Source: Microcoleus sp. bin38.metabat.b11b12b14.051
GTDB lineage: Bacteria; Cyanobacteriota; Cyanobacteriia; Cyanobacteriales; Microcoleaceae
Assembly: GCF_013299165.1 (NCBI RefSeq)
Contig: NZ_JAAFKD010000002.1
Span: 124,001 to 188,000 of the forward strand
Reading direction: 5' to 3'
DNA length: 64,000 bases
The position numbers and the translations under genes are program-made. The notes beneath the pieces were generated by a model that was not told the DNA's origin, ran no database searches, and saw only the letters and a program-made list of their open reading frames with translations. The first letter of the stretch is position 1. Every line of letters begins with the position of its first letter. Positions 53,910 to 64,000 of this stretch are shown here, piece after piece.

Positions 53910-55022
53910 ATGAATAGTCTATTTTCCAAGTCTGCTTTTGCGTTAATAAATCTTGCAGCTTTAGCTGTTTGTTGCGGCACCCTGCCAGCGAAAGCTGAAA
54001 CAGGCAACTTGCCCGAACTCGGTACAACCGCAAATGCGGCAGCTCAAAATATTGACCAAATTTCTGAGCCTGCGGCAACTCCAGCAGTTACACCAGATGC
54101 CGAAACAACGGCTAGTAATACAAAAATTGATTCTATCAGTTCGATCGACCTCACAGCAGCGGTAGAGCCAGCAGCCCCCACGCCAGCAGCCAACTCGATC
54201 GCCTCTGTTGCAGCACCGCCCGCATCCGCAGCCACAACATCGGATATTGCTGGGACTGAAACTGTGCAAAATACATCCGTTGCTGCTGAAGCAGAAAAGT
54301 CGGAACAAACACCTAAAATTGCTGATAATAGCGTTAGAGTGCAGCCCGCGGTGGAAACTGCCGAAAAGAGCGATCGACCTACCTCAATTGTTGCCGATCG
54401 CCCTAATTCGGAACTGACAGCAGCCAAGGAAGAAAAAGAAGTCAAAACAGCACGAGAAGTGTTAAGCAATCCTGTCAGCACTTCGGCTTCATCTCTGACA
54501 AACCAACCAAAAATTGCCCAAAAACCCGCAACAGTCTCTGACAAATCTCAGATATTGGCTCAACCAGGCACCACCATCAGACCCGGCCGAGCTACGCGTT
54601 CTGGCCCCAGCTACGTCGGGATTGGCGGTAATATAGGTTTTGGCGGAGATTCAGCCCTAGGCGACACTTCCTTTGCGATTATTAGCAAAATTGGTTTGAC
54701 AAGCAATTTCTCGGTGAGACCTAGTGTTTTGTTCCGCGACAACTTAACTGTTCTACTTCCCGTTACCTACGATTTTGTATCTCAAGATGCTGTCGAAGTT
54801 AGCGATGACTTTGTGATTACCGCTGCTCCTTATGCAGGTGCCGGCGTGGTACTTTCGACCGGCGATAACGGTCATTTTGGGTTCCTGATTACAGGGGGTA
54901 TCGATGTACCGCTGTCCAGAAATTTTACAGCCACAGCAGGGCTGAATGTGGGTTTTCTCGACGGAGCTGAAGTGGGATTGTTAGTCGGTGTCGGCTATAC
55001 TTTCCCAAATATTGTCAGATAG
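53910..55022 (+). CDS. Secreted protein with disordered region and barrel-like C-terminus
   Basis: The ATG at 53910 follows GAGGAG at a good distance (an in-frame GTG lies two codons earlier). The 370-residue protein has a signal peptide ending at LPAKAETG. Residues about 30-215 are Ala/Thr/Pro/Ser-rich and probably disordered. Residues about 225-370 are alternating beta strands (YVGIGGNIGFGG, SVRPSVLFRDNLTVLLPVTY, ATAGLNVGFLDGAEVG) ending in the hydrophobic VGVGYTFPNIVR, like a small outer-membrane beta barrel. Its role is unknown. Confidence 0.75.
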   Translation: MNSLFSKSAFALINLAALAVCCGTLPAKAETGNLPELGTTANAAAQNIDQISEPAATPAVTPDAETTASNTKIDSISSIDLTAAVEPAAPTPAANSIASVAAPPASAATTSDIAGTETVQNTSVAAEAEKSEQTPKIADNSVRVQPAVETAEKSDRPTSIVADRPNSELTAAKEEKEVKTAREVLSNPVSTSASSLTNQPKIAQKPATVSDKSQILAQPGTTIRPGRATRSGPSYVGIGGNIGFGGDSALGDTSFAIISKIGLTSNFSVRPSVLFRDNLTVLLPVTYDFVSQDAVEVSDDFVITAAPYAGAGVVLSTGDNGHFGFLITGGIDVPLSRNFTATAGLNVGFLDGAEVGLLVGVGYTFPNIVR

Positions 55023-55864
55023 TTTTAGCTGTTTGAGCAAGCGCACGACAACTAAATAGACACTGGGTTGGCTGTAGCAATACAGTCAACCCTTTTTGAT
55101 GGTGGCAAATTCCCAGCAATCAAGGACAGTTTCTCAGTTGACAGTTGACAGTTGGCAGTTGACAGTTGACAGTTGACAGAAGAGCCCCGAGCGGAGTCGA
55201 GGGGTTGACGGTTGACAGTTGACAGAAGAGCCCCGAGCGGAGTCGAGGGGTTGACAGTTGGTAGTTGGCTTCGGAGGGGGACTTCTCTCTGGAAGGTAGA
55301 GGCTTTCAACCTATTAGATATCTTGCCTAAGTCCTTTCGAGCGAATATTGGAACGGGCCCCAGAGCCGCTTCGACACAAAAAAATATTGGTGTGGAACAG
55401 GCCGGAGAGCCTGTTCCTGGCTATTTTTGCAATCTTGTATATTCTGTGTGGCGATCGCATAATGGTGTCGATCGCACTTGCCCGATCGCCCTAGCACCGG
55501 CTACAACCAGCAGAATGTCAGGGGCAATCTGGTATCGGATCGCATCGAGGTCGATCGACGGTTTTAAGCTTAATTTGACGCTACGAAAGGTAATGTCGTT
55601 TCCCTCGTATCGCACGCATATGCGCCTGTTGGGAGGACGCGACAATGCTGTTTTCCTACTCAGGCTTGGGGGAGGATTTGCAAAATTAACAGGATCGGAC
55701 AATCGAATTGCTACCTAGCGGTACCTGATTAATCATTCTTGGGAAACTGCACTGCGGTATCCTGACTCCGAGGAGCGGGTAAAAAAATATCTGGATTGAA
55801 TAACTAGGCAACAGCACACAAATAGTGTTATTTATAAATAGATTGTATGGCGCGATGGCTTTAA
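55023..55864. other. Intergenic region, 842 bp, repeat-rich
   Basis: GACAGTT heptamers and two copies of AGAAGAGCCCCGAGCGGAGT (55178-55254) lie at the left; the same unit occurs at 53447-53475. GGAACAGGCCGGAGAGCCTG (55395-55414) is a further palindrome. A 93-codon minus frame at 55421-55702 is discussed as rejected. No supported gene. Confidence 0.55.
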
Positions 55865-58800
55865 ATGATTCCTATACAACTGACACTCAAAAATTTTCTG
55901 AGCTATCGGGAAGCTGCTTTAGACTTTCGCGGACTTCACACAGCTTGCATTTGCGGGCCTAACGGTGCTGGTAAATCCTCTCTCTTAGAAGCGATCGCCT
56001 GGTCACTTTGGGGCTGTTGTCGCAGCGATACAGAAGACGATATTATCCATATCGGCGAAACTGATGTGCGCGTTGATTTCACTTTTTCCACGGGTGGCCA
56101 AATCTACCGCGTGATTCGCAACCGCCGCCGCGGACAATCGGGAAGTTTGGAATTTCAAGTCAGCTTGAATTCGGCCCCAACTCAGGATCAACTGAGTTTT
56201 CGGACGCTCACGGACAAGGGGCTGAGAAATACTCAGCAGAAAATCCTCGAACATATCAAACTAGATTACGATACTTTTATTAACTCCGCCTATTTGCGGC
56301 AGGGGCGGGCTGATGAGTTTATGCTCAAAAAGCCGATCGAACGCAAGCAAGTTTTAGCCAACCTGCTCAAACTCGATCGATACGATACTTTATCCGAACA
56401 AGCCAAGGAAAAGTCGAGAGAATTTAAAACCAAAGTCGAAGTCCTCAAACACGGCTTGCAGACAACCCAAGAGCAACTGCAACAAACCGAAGCAATCGCC
56501 TCGGAACAAACTCAATTGCAGCAAGCCACCGATTTGCTCTCTTCACAGCAGCAAGCCGACAGCACCGAGTTGCAGCAACTGCAACTCCAACACCACAACC
56601 GCCAAACTTGGCAAAAACTCCTCTCCGGCCACCAACAACACCACTACAATATCTCTCAAGAATGCCGCCGCTTGCAGCAAGAACTCGGCGCCGCCAAGCA
56701 GCAGCAAAACGAACTGCAAGCCCTGCTCGCCCAAGAAAATGAAATAACAGCAGGAATTGCTTATTTCCACAACTTGCAAGGTACAGAAGAGAGTCTGGGC
56801 GAGAAATTTAAATCTGACCAACAAGCCCAAAATCAGCGCCAAAAATTACAAGAACAGCAACGGCAAGAATTGAGCATTTTGCAAAACAAAATTCAGCAGT
56901 TGCAAGCTCAATTAGATGTCTTAGAACAAGATGAAAAAGATGTTCTAGAGATTCTCAAACAGCAGCCGGAGGTTGACAAAGGACTCGCGCAGTTGCAATC
57001 TGCCCGATCGCGCCTCAACGAGTTAGAGCAACTGCAACTGCAAGTTTCGCCGCTGATCCAACAGCAGCAGCAGATCCAAACAAAGCTCGATCGCGCCCAA
57101 GCCGGTTTAACCGCCCGCTTAGCTGAGATCGAGCGACAGTTGCAAGGCCAACAACAGCAGCGCCAACCCCAATTGCAGCAGGAAATCTCGGTCATCGCCA
57201 ATCAAATTTTGCAGTTAGAAAACAAGCGAGTTTACCAGGAACGAGTTCGCGAAAAAGGCCAAGAAAGGCACAGCTTTCTGGAAAACCTGCAAGCCAAAAG
57301 CCGCGACTATCAAACCCGACTCGCTGAAATCGACCAAAAATTGCAACTGTTGCGTAAAAACGAAGGAGAAACTAGCGCCAGTGAAGGTAAATCTGCCAAT
57401 TTTGCGGAAACTCACCAAGCACATTCGCCTTTAATGGTGCGGGATGCAAATTTTGGGAATTGTCCTTTGTGCGATCGACCTTTAGACGAACATTACTGGA
57501 ATTTGGTAGTCGCCAAACACCACTCCCAACAGCAGGAAATTTGGAACCAACTGTGGGTAGTGCGGGAACAATTGGCCGTCTCCGAGCGCGAAATTCAAGT
57601 GCTCAGACATGAATACCGCGAACTAGAACAGGAATTAGCACCCTATCAAGAATTGCGGGAACGCCGCAGCCATTTACAAGCACAATTGGATGGCCTGGGC
57701 CAAGACGAAAACCGCTTGCAAAGTATGCGTCAAGATGCGGGGGAAATCGAGCGGTTGCTAAGCGCCGGCGAGTATGCAGCCGATGAGTGGCGCGAACTCC
57801 AGCAAATCCAGCAGCAACTGCAACTGCTCGATTACAGCGATCGCAGTCACTCGCTCGCCCGCAGCGATGAAAAGCGCTTGCGGTGGGCGGAAATTAAACA
57901 AGCTCAAATCAAAGACGCTCAACAAAGACTGCTGAAAATTAACAGCCGCCGCCCGGATTTGCAAGCTCAATTGAGCGCCGTACAACAACAGTTTGAACAG
58001 CAAAAAAATAGCTCCCCAATCCAGCAGCAAATTCTGTCTTTAGATAGATACATTGCGGAAGTTGGCTATAACTTGGAACAGCACGAACACGTCCGCAGCG
58101 AAATGCGTAAAACGCAATTTTGGATCGCCCGCGCCGAAAAACTGATCTCGGCAACTCAGCAGTACCCGCAAGTGCAGCAGCGGGTTGATGAAATCGCAAA
58201 TTCGATCGCCGTGCGCGATCGCGATTTGCAAGCTGTTACCGCTCAAATCAGTGCGATGAACCACCAGTTACAAGAACATCCCGATCCCGCCGCTCGCATC
58301 AGCGCTGTAGAACAAGAAATGGGCCGCCGCCGCCAGCAACTAGACCAGCATTTGGGAAGTCTGGGAAGGCTCCAGCAACAGCAGCAAAATCTGGAAGCTT
58401 TGCAGGTTCAGCTCGGAGTTCAAAAAGAGCAAATGCAGGTTGCTAAACGCCAATACAAAGTTTATCAAGAGTTGGGTCAAGCCTTTGGCAAAAACGGCAT
58501 TCAAGCTTTGATGATTGAAAATGTTTTGCCTCAACTAGAAGCTGAAACTAATCAGGTATTGTCGAGATTGAGCGCCAATCAGTTGCACGTGCAATTTATT
58601 ACTCAGCGGGCGGCTGCTTCAAAAAAAGCCACTAAATTGATTGACACTTTAGACATTTTAATTGCTGATGCTCGCGGTACTCGCCCCTACGAAACTTACT
58701 CTGGCGGCGAAGCTTTTCGGATTAATTTTGCGATTCGGCTGGCGCTGGCGAGATTGCTGTCTCAGCGGGCGGGTACGGCTTTGCAAATGTTGATTATTGA

Positions 58801-58984
58801 TGAGGGATTCGGTACTCAGGATGCTGAAGGGTGCGATCGCCTGATTGCTGCAATTAATGCGATCGCCTCCGACTTCGCCTGCATTCTCACTGTCACCCAT
58901 ATGCCGCACCTCAAAGAAGCTTTTCAAGCCAGAATTGAAGTCACCAAAACTGCTCGGGGTTCGGGGCTGAGCTTGTCAATTTAA
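55865..58984 (+). CDS. sbcC: SbcC/Rad50-type DNA repair ATPase
   Basis: In this 1039-residue protein, the N-terminal ATPase half has GPNGAGKSSLLEAIAWSLWG and the Q-loop SAYLRQGRADEF. Two very long Gln-rich coiled coils (about 180-520 and 560-860) flank a zinc hook CPLC (C533-C536). The C-terminal half has the signature TYSGGEAFRINFAIRLALA and Walker B LQMLIIDEGFGTQD. With the nuclease SbcD it opens hairpins and processes DNA ends. SbcD is not in the window. In a genome this rich in palindromes, hairpin processing is of particular interest. Confidence 0.93.
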   Translation: MIPIQLTLKNFLSYREAALDFRGLHTACICGPNGAGKSSLLEAIAWSLWGCCRSDTEDDIIHIGETDVRVDFTFSTGGQIYRVIRNRRRGQSGSLEFQVSLNSAPTQDQLSFRTLTDKGLRNTQQKILEHIKLDYDTFINSAYLRQGRADEFMLKKPIERKQVLANLLKLDRYDTLSEQAKEKSREFKTKVEVLKHGLQTTQEQLQQTEAIASEQTQLQQATDLLSSQQQADSTELQQLQLQHHNRQTWQKLLSGHQQHHYNISQECRRLQQELGAAKQQQNELQALLAQENEITAGIAYFHNLQGTEESLGEKFKSDQQAQNQRQKLQEQQRQELSILQNKIQQLQAQLDVLEQDEKDVLEILKQQPEVDKGLAQLQSARSRLNELEQLQLQVSPLIQQQQQIQTKLDRAQAGLTARLAEIERQLQGQQQQRQPQLQQEISVIANQILQLENKRVYQERVREKGQERHSFLENLQAKSRDYQTRLAEIDQKLQLLRKNEGETSASEGKSANFAETHQAHSPLMVRDANFGNCPLCDRPLDEHYWNLVVAKHHSQQQEIWNQLWVVREQLAVSEREIQVLRHEYRELEQELAPYQELRERRSHLQAQLDGLGQDENRLQSMRQDAGEIERLLSAGEYAADEWRELQQIQQQLQLLDYSDRSHSLARSDEKRLRWAEIKQAQIKDAQQRLLKINSRRPDLQAQLSAVQQQFEQQKNSSPIQQQILSLDRYIAEVGYNLEQHEHVRSEMRKTQFWIARAEKLISATQQYPQVQQRVDEIANSIAVRDRDLQAVTAQISAMNHQLQEHPDPAARISAVEQEMGRRRQQLDQHLGSLGRLQQQQQNLEALQVQLGVQKEQMQVAKRQYKVYQELGQAFGKNGIQALMIENVLPQLEAETNQVLSRLSANQLHVQFITQRAAASKKATKLIDTLDILIADARGTRPYETYSGGEAFRINFAIRLALARLLSQRAGTALQMLIIDEGFGTQDAEGCDRLIAAINAIASDFACILTVTHMPHLKEAFQARIEVTKTARGSGLSLSI

Positions 58985-59280
58985 AATGGTTGACTGCCGC
59001 TATAAAATCAGGAGAAGATCGAAGTAGAAAGCCTCAGTATTTTCACCCTTGGTCTTGTACTTTACTGATACAGTGCGAGCCTCTCCTCGCACGGATCGGA
59101 AAACGATCGTTCTGAGTGCCGCGCAGCCAGGATATTATTCTGCTCCCGCCGCCGCCTTTTGGCTGCTGGCTTGGTGAATGGCCCTGAATTAAAATAAGAT
59201 AATAAAATAACCAGACTGCAAGCTATTTAAAAAAATATTATTGTTCTGTCCGCTCCTGGGGAGCATGGATACTGCGACTG
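58985..59280. other. Intergenic region, 296 bp
   Basis: A small palindrome TGCGAGCCTCTCCTCGCA is visible at 59074-59091. Otherwise nothing is evident. The next gene has no strong Shine-Dalgarno sequence. Confidence 0.45.
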
Positions 59281-62200
59281 ATGACAACAGAATCTTTTCA
59301 CCTGTCTCTCCTAGAGCGGGCGATCGCCGCGTCGAGCAACAGCATTGTGATTGCAGATGCTACGGGGCCTGACGTACCTATTATCTACTGCAATCCTGCT
59401 TTTGAGAAACTGACCGGCTACGCCCCGGAAGAAATACTGGGGCGCAACTGCCGATTTTTGCAAGGCTCTGATACCGATGGCGCCGAATTAAACAGACTCC
59501 GTAGCAGTTTGCGATCGGGCACCGAAATTAAGGTAGTTCTCAAAAATTACCGCAAGGACAAAACTGCTTTTTGGAACGAATTAACCGTTTCCCCGGTTCT
59601 CGATGGCGGCGGAAAGCTCACTCATTTTATCGGAGTTCAAAATGACGTTACCGCCAGAGTAGCAGCCGAAACAGCCCTGCAAGAAAGCGAAGAAAGGTTG
59701 CGGGCGATCGCCACTGCGACTCCTGTTCCCATGCTGATTACCCGCCTGGAAGACAGCACGATTTTGTACGCAAATCCCGCTTTGTGCGAAACTTTCGGTT
59801 TGAATTCCCAAAAGCTGATCGGTAGCAAGAAAAGCAACTTTTATGCCGAGGTGAGCGATCGCCATAAATTAATAGAATTAGTCAAACAACACGGCTTTAG
59901 CGACAGCGAGCAAATCTGCCTCAAAAAAGCAAACGGCAGTTTTTTTTGGGTAAAAATGTCGATGCGATCGATTAATTTTAACGGCGAAGTAGCAATTTTA
60001 TCGGCATTTTATGATATTACCGATCGCGTCCAAGCTGAAACAGCACTGCGCCAAAGCGAAGCGAGGTTTCATAAATTAGCCGCCAACGTTCCCGGGATGA
60101 TTTATCAATTTCAGCTAGCAGCAGACGGTAGTGTGTCATTCCCCTACGTCAGTTCCGGCTGTCGCGAACTCTACGAATTAGAACCAGAGGTGTTTCAAAA
60201 ATCTGCTATTCGCGTCATCGAAATGGTTCACCCAGAGGACGCGCAAAACTTCCAGGAATCAGTTGCTATCTCAGCTAAAACATTAGAACCTTGGCGGTGG
60301 GAAGGTAGAATAGTTTTACCGGGCGATCGCGTCAAGTGGATTAGCGGGGCTTCGCGCCCAGAAATGAACGAAGCAGGTGATATTATTTGGGACGGTTTGT
60401 TGATCGACATTAGCGATCGCAAACAAGCTGAATCAGCACTGCGCCACAGCAAAGCCAGATTTCAAAAAATGGCAGCCAACATCCCGGGAATGATTTATCA
60501 ATACTTGCTGCATCCCGACGGTTCCAATGAATTCATTTATGTCAGTCCCGGCTGTTGGGAACTCTACGAATTAGACCCAGCAAAACTGCAAAAAAACTCA
60601 GCTTTTATGTGGTCAGCCGTGCATCCAGACGACATACAATCATTGTCAGAATCTCTAGAAATCTCCGCACAAACTTTACAACCTTGGAAACATGAAGGAC
60701 GGATCGTCACCAAGTCAGGAAAATTGAAATGGATTCGCGCCACTGCCCGCCCCGAACTGCAACCGGGCGGCGATATACTTTGGGAAGGAGTGACAATCGA
60801 CATCAGCGATCTCAAGCTAGCAGAAATCGCTCTGGGCGAGTCAAAAATTGCCCTAGAACAAGCCAATCAAGAACTAGAAAAGCGCGTCCTAGAACGCACG
60901 GAAGCCTTGCAAAGCTCCCAAAAAATGCTGTGGTTAGTAATCAACAACATCCCTCAGTTTATCGCCTGGAAAGATCGAGATTCAGTTTACCTGGGCGGCA
61001 ACAAAAATTTTGCCGATGTAGCAGGTTTGAATCACCCGAGTCAAATCGTCGGTCTCACCGACTTCGATCTGCCCTGGAAGCCCGAAGAAACAGAATTTTT
61101 TCGAGCCTGCGATCGCCGCATCATGGCAACAAACACCCCAGAATATCACATTATTGAGCCCCAACTGCAAGCCAACGGCACCCAGCGCTGGCTGGATACA
61201 AGTAAAATACCTTTGCACGACAGTAACGGCAATGTCGTCGGCATTTTGTGTACTTTTGAAGACCTCACCGATCGCCTTTCCCTCGAAGCCAAAGTCCGGG
61301 CCAGCGAAGAACTATTTCGCAAAATATTTCAAGATGCACCCATCGGTATCTACTTAGCTCATTTAAATGATAACAAGTTACTCGAAGTCAATAAAAGTTA
61401 CTGCGAAATGTTGGGATATACGGCAACAGAATTGCTGGAAAAAACCTATGTAGAGATTGGGCATCCTGAAGACAATCAAAAAAAAATGCAGGTGGCTGCT
61501 GCTCTCGCTCGCGGAGAAATTAGCAGCTATCAAATCGAAATCCGCCAGATTGCTGCCACAGGTAAAATTGTTTGGGTAAACGTGACAGCTACTGTGATTC
61601 GAGACGGCGAAGGCAAGCCTATTTACAACTTAGGGATGATTGAAAATATTACCAACCGTAAAATTTCCGCAGCCGCACTCCAAGCTTCCGAATCTCAATT
61701 GAGAAAACAAGCAGCCCAATTGCAAGAAGCTTACCAGCAGCTCCAACACGCTCAAATCCAATTAGTGCAATCAGAAAAAATGTCGAGCCTCGGTCAGATG
61801 GTGGCTGGCATTGCTCACGAAATCAACAATCCCGCAACTTTTATTAACGGCAATATTTCTCATACATCCCACTATTTTAACGATTTAATAGAACTCTTGA
61901 ATGTCTACCAAAACTGCTACCCGTCCCCCGTACCTCAGATTGCAGAAAAAATTGAACAAATCGAGTTAGATTTCCTCAAGGACGATTTGCCAAAAATGCT
62001 AAAGTCTATGACAGCAGGTGTAGAAAGAATCAGCAAAATTGTGCTGTCGCTGCGGAACTTTGCGCGGTTGGACGAATCAGAAATGAAGTGGGCAGACATT
62101 CACGAAGGAATTGACAGCACTTTGTTGATTTTGCAGCACAAGTTGAGCAAAAGCTGTGAAAACAAACGGATAGAAATTATTAAAGAATACGGAAAAATCA

Positions 62201-62589
62201 CGAAAATTTACTGTTGTGCGGGGCAGTTAAATCAGGTATTTCTCAATATTATCAGCAATGCGATCGATGCTCTGCAAAATCAAAATGAACCCCGGACGAT
62301 CGTGATTCGCACGCTGATGAAAAAAGCGGGGTTAAAAAACAACAGTAAAAGCAAAGTCGGTGAGGGCGATCGCCTGGTCATTTGCATCGCCGACAGTGGC
62401 CCGGGAATGACCGAAGACGTTCGCAAACGGCTGTTTGACCCTTTCTTCACCACCAAACCGGTCGGGTCTGGCACAGGCTTGGGATTGTCCATCAGCCATC
62501 AGATTGTGGTAGAAAAACATAGGGGAAGTTTGCGGTGCATCTGCGCGCCCGGACAGGGAGCAGAATTTTGGATTGAAATTCCCTGCTGA
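59281..62589 (+). CDS. LOV-PAS multi-sensor histidine kinase
   Basis: This 1102-residue soluble kinase has a first domain (about 10-135) with GRNCRFLQG, the flavin-adduct motif of LOV blue-light receptors, with C57. It also has NYRKDKTAFWNELTVSPV, another LOV hallmark. Four or five further PAS domains with PAC tails follow to about 795; two in the middle (about 260-390 and 395-520) are close duplicates. The phospho-acceptor is H846 (GIAHEINNPATF), and the ATPase part has DSGPGMTEDVRKRLFDPFFT and GTGLGLSIS. The kinase half is very similar to that of the gene at 18824. Blue-light control of the kinase is expected from the motif. Confidence 0.92.
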   Translation: MTTESFHLSLLERAIAASSNSIVIADATGPDVPIIYCNPAFEKLTGYAPEEILGRNCRFLQGSDTDGAELNRLRSSLRSGTEIKVVLKNYRKDKTAFWNELTVSPVLDGGGKLTHFIGVQNDVTARVAAETALQESEERLRAIATATPVPMLITRLEDSTILYANPALCETFGLNSQKLIGSKKSNFYAEVSDRHKLIELVKQHGFSDSEQICLKKANGSFFWVKMSMRSINFNGEVAILSAFYDITDRVQAETALRQSEARFHKLAANVPGMIYQFQLAADGSVSFPYVSSGCRELYELEPEVFQKSAIRVIEMVHPEDAQNFQESVAISAKTLEPWRWEGRIVLPGDRVKWISGASRPEMNEAGDIIWDGLLIDISDRKQAESALRHSKARFQKMAANIPGMIYQYLLHPDGSNEFIYVSPGCWELYELDPAKLQKNSAFMWSAVHPDDIQSLSESLEISAQTLQPWKHEGRIVTKSGKLKWIRATARPELQPGGDILWEGVTIDISDLKLAEIALGESKIALEQANQELEKRVLERTEALQSSQKMLWLVINNIPQFIAWKDRDSVYLGGNKNFADVAGLNHPSQIVGLTDFDLPWKPEETEFFRACDRRIMATNTPEYHIIEPQLQANGTQRWLDTSKIPLHDSNGNVVGILCTFEDLTDRLSLEAKVRASEELFRKIFQDAPIGIYLAHLNDNKLLEVNKSYCEMLGYTATELLEKTYVEIGHPEDNQKKMQVAAALARGEISSYQIEIRQIAATGKIVWVNVTATVIRDGEGKPIYNLGMIENITNRKISAAALQASESQLRKQAAQLQEAYQQLQHAQIQLVQSEKMSSLGQMVAGIAHEINNPATFINGNISHTSHYFNDLIELLNVYQNCYPSPVPQIAEKIEQIELDFLKDDLPKMLKSMTAGVERISKIVLSLRNFARLDESEMKWADIHEGIDSTLLILQHKLSKSCENKRIEIIKEYGKITKIYCCAGQLNQVFLNIISNAIDALQNQNEPRTIVIRTLMKKAGLKNNSKSKVGEGDRLVICIADSGPGMTEDVRKRLFDPFFTTKPVGSGTGLGLSISHQIVVEKHRGSLRCICAPGQGAEFWIEIPC

Positions 62590-62758
62590 GCGACGGGAAG
62601 CGAAGAAGTTTATGTAAAAGTTTCAATATTTAACTTTTAATTTCCCATGACCATCGGTGCTTGTAGTTATCAGGGTTGTGAATTAACGGCACTCAGACGC
62701 CGAAATTAATCTCGCTGGCGCAGTGCGCTGATCTGCTGCCCTTATTCGCTAGGCAATT

Positions 62759-64000
62759 ATGCTGAAAAAACTACCTTTATCCTGGTCTCGCTACATTCCA
62801 GCCGGGTTGACGCTCGTTTTGGGTGTGGGCCTGTCGGCCCTATCATTTGCTTTGGTTTGGAGTTGGGAGGACAGGCGCCGCGACTACGAAATGCACCGCC
62901 GCATTGATGATATTTCGATCGGCATCGAACGCCAGCTCAACTCCGACTTAGATGCAGTTCTCGCCCTCAGCGACTACATGAAAGCCTTTAGCGCCGTCGA
63001 ACGTTCCTCTTTTACCAGGTTTGTCGGGCGTCCCCTATCCATCCACCCCAGCCTGCAACTGCTGGCTTGGGCCCCGCGCATCCCCAATTCGCAGCGGCGC
63101 AGCTACGAAGCCAAAGCCAGAACCGAAACCGACCCCAGCTTCGAGATTACAGAACGCGGCCCCCGAGGAGAACTCCGCAAAGCGGGCGATCGTTCGGAAT
63201 ACTTGCCGGTTTTCTACATGGAACCTACACCCGGAAACGAGACTGTATTCGGCTTTGATTTGGCTTCTCACCCAGAAATTCGCGCCGCGGTCGATCGCTC
63301 GCGCGATACTGGAGAAATGATTGTCACCAGCTACCCCGGCATAGCTGAGGTAACTCCTGGAGAACCGGGTCTTTTGGCAATAGTTCCGATTTACGTAAAC
63401 AGCACTAAACCCACTACCCTCGAATCCCGCCGCCAACTGCTGCAAGGATTTGTACTGGGCGTATTTCGAGGCAAAGATATTTTCCAAACGTCTTTAAAAG
63501 GACGCAATACCGACTACCTGAACATTTATCTCGCCAGCGAGGCTCCAGACAAGCAACAAGCCCTGCCGCTGTTACCGCACGGGGGCGATCGCGTTCTCCC
63601 AAATCAGGCTGCCCAGAGCCAAATTCAGCAATTTGCGTTGCTGTTCCAATCCGACACCCAACAAGTGCTGACTGCATCGCCCGGTGCGGAAGCAGCCCTC
63701 AAGTCAAACTGTCCGATTCTGGACAATCCAGGCCCGGATTATACAGCTTGTCAAAGGCTGCCAAAAATTAGCGGCCGCCAGTGGTATCTGTACGTGTCCG
63801 CAACGCCGGAAATTCGCAGCACTCGCAAGCACTGGCGCTCTTGGGGAACCCTGACAATGGGGATGCTGTGGACTCTGCTACCGGTGACATATATGCTGAC
63901 AGCTTTGAGCCGCACCGCCCAAATTGAAAAGCTAGCCAGAGAAAGAATTCATCAAGCCGAGCAGTTGCAGGCTGCTTACCTACAGTTGGAACTCGAACAA
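62759..64000 (+). CDS. CHASE-domain membrane sensor (5' part, runs off the window)
   Basis: The frame is open from ATG 62759 to the window end (414 codons). A membrane helix at about 13-34 (AGLTLVLGVGLSALSFAL) is followed by a CHASE-type extracellular domain (about 50-330) with FTRFVGRPLSIHPSLQLLAW and FGFDLASHPEIRAAVDRSRD. A second helix at about 362-383 and the start of a coiled coil follow (ARERIHQAEQLQAAYLQLEL). This is the input half of a sensor kinase or cyclase. The output domain lies beyond the window. It begins 169 bp after the LOV kinase, in the same direction. Confidence 0.85.
   Translation, partial: MLKKLPLSWSRYIPAGLTLVLGVGLSALSFALVWSWEDRRRDYEMHRRIDDISIGIERQLNSDLDAVLALSDYMKAFSAVERSSFTRFVGRPLSIHPSLQLLAWAPRIPNSQRRSYEAKARTETDPSFEITERGPRGELRKAGDRSEYLPVFYMEPTPGNETVFGFDLASHPEIRAAVDRSRDTGEMIVTSYPGIAEVTPGEPGLLAIVPIYVNSTKPTTLESRRQLLQGFVLGVFRGKDIFQTSLKGRNTDYLNIYLASEAPDKQQALPLLPHGGDRVLPNQAAQSQIQQFALLFQSDTQQVLTASPGAEAALKSNCPILDNPGPDYTACQRLPKISGRQWYLYVSATPEIRSTRKHWRSWGTLTMGMLWTLLPVTYMLTALSRTAQIEKLARERIHQAEQLQAAYLQLELEQ

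Noticed and set aside
55421..55702. 93-codon minus frame with NDITFRSVKLSLKPSIDLDA
   Set aside because: It reads somewhat like protein but has no ribosome-binding site, no recognised family and overlaps a repeat-rich gap. Kept out of the feature list; a homology search would decide.

Overview
The window looks like a chromosomal piece of a filamentous, non-heterocystous cyanobacterium of the Oscillatoria/Microcoleus/Tychonema type. Three things suggest this. The HIP1 octamer GCGATCGC is very frequent, gene content is typical (SecD/SecF, PdhB, PurB, RibD, AAA/WD40 and NACHT ATPases, many sensor kinases), and intergenic space is packed with heptamer repeats and palindromic repeats. I identified no rRNA, tRNA or CRISPR array. 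All assignments were made by eye from translated sequence; no database search was run.

Left part (1-7.4 kb): the end of an unrecognised gene is followed 11 bp later by a giant DEAD/DEAH helicase with a DUF1998-like tail. Its size and architecture resemble DruE of Druantia phage defence. Next come toxin-antitoxin remnants: a VapB-like antitoxin with a truncated VapC, then a HicB-HicA-HicB trio. From 7.5 to 38 kb lie housekeeping and signalling genes (purB, a VanX-like dipeptidase, pdhB, secD, secF, a histidine kinase, a WD40 ATPase, a phosphoesterase, a lipid kinase, a DUF370 protein, an ABC exporter, Uma2, an amine oxidase). They are separated by large repeat arrays.

The centrepiece (38.1-48.4 kb) is a cyanobactin (ribosomal, N-to-C macrocyclised peptide) locus on the minus strand. 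It holds a PatA-type leader protease, a small PatC-like protein, a two-domain LamG protein, three tiny precursor genes of 49, 47 and 52 codons, a PatF-family prenyltransferase and a PatG-type macrocyclase. The precursors share a nearly identical 32-residue leader and the same FAGDDAE tail but encode different cores: STMMEIGIYP, SMLPFAYP and SFGGLIWNPIGNP. There is no heterocyclase gene and the macrocyclase has no oxidase domain, so the expected products are unmodified or prenylated cyclic peptides of the anacyclamide/piricyclamide kind. The precursor genes sit in a tandem duplication whose units also carry copies of the 3' end of a REP/IS200-type Y1 transposase and, in one unit, of the 3' end of the LamG gene. 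This gives a visible record of how the precursors multiplied and diversified.

Right part (48.7-64 kb): a membrane protein, ribD, a photolyase-like FAD domain and a photolyase-like alpha/beta domain encoded as two separate genes, a cyclic-nucleotide-binding protein, a secreted barrel-like protein, an SbcC/Rad50-type ATPase, a LOV-PAS histidine kinase, and the start of a CHASE-domain sensor that runs off the window.
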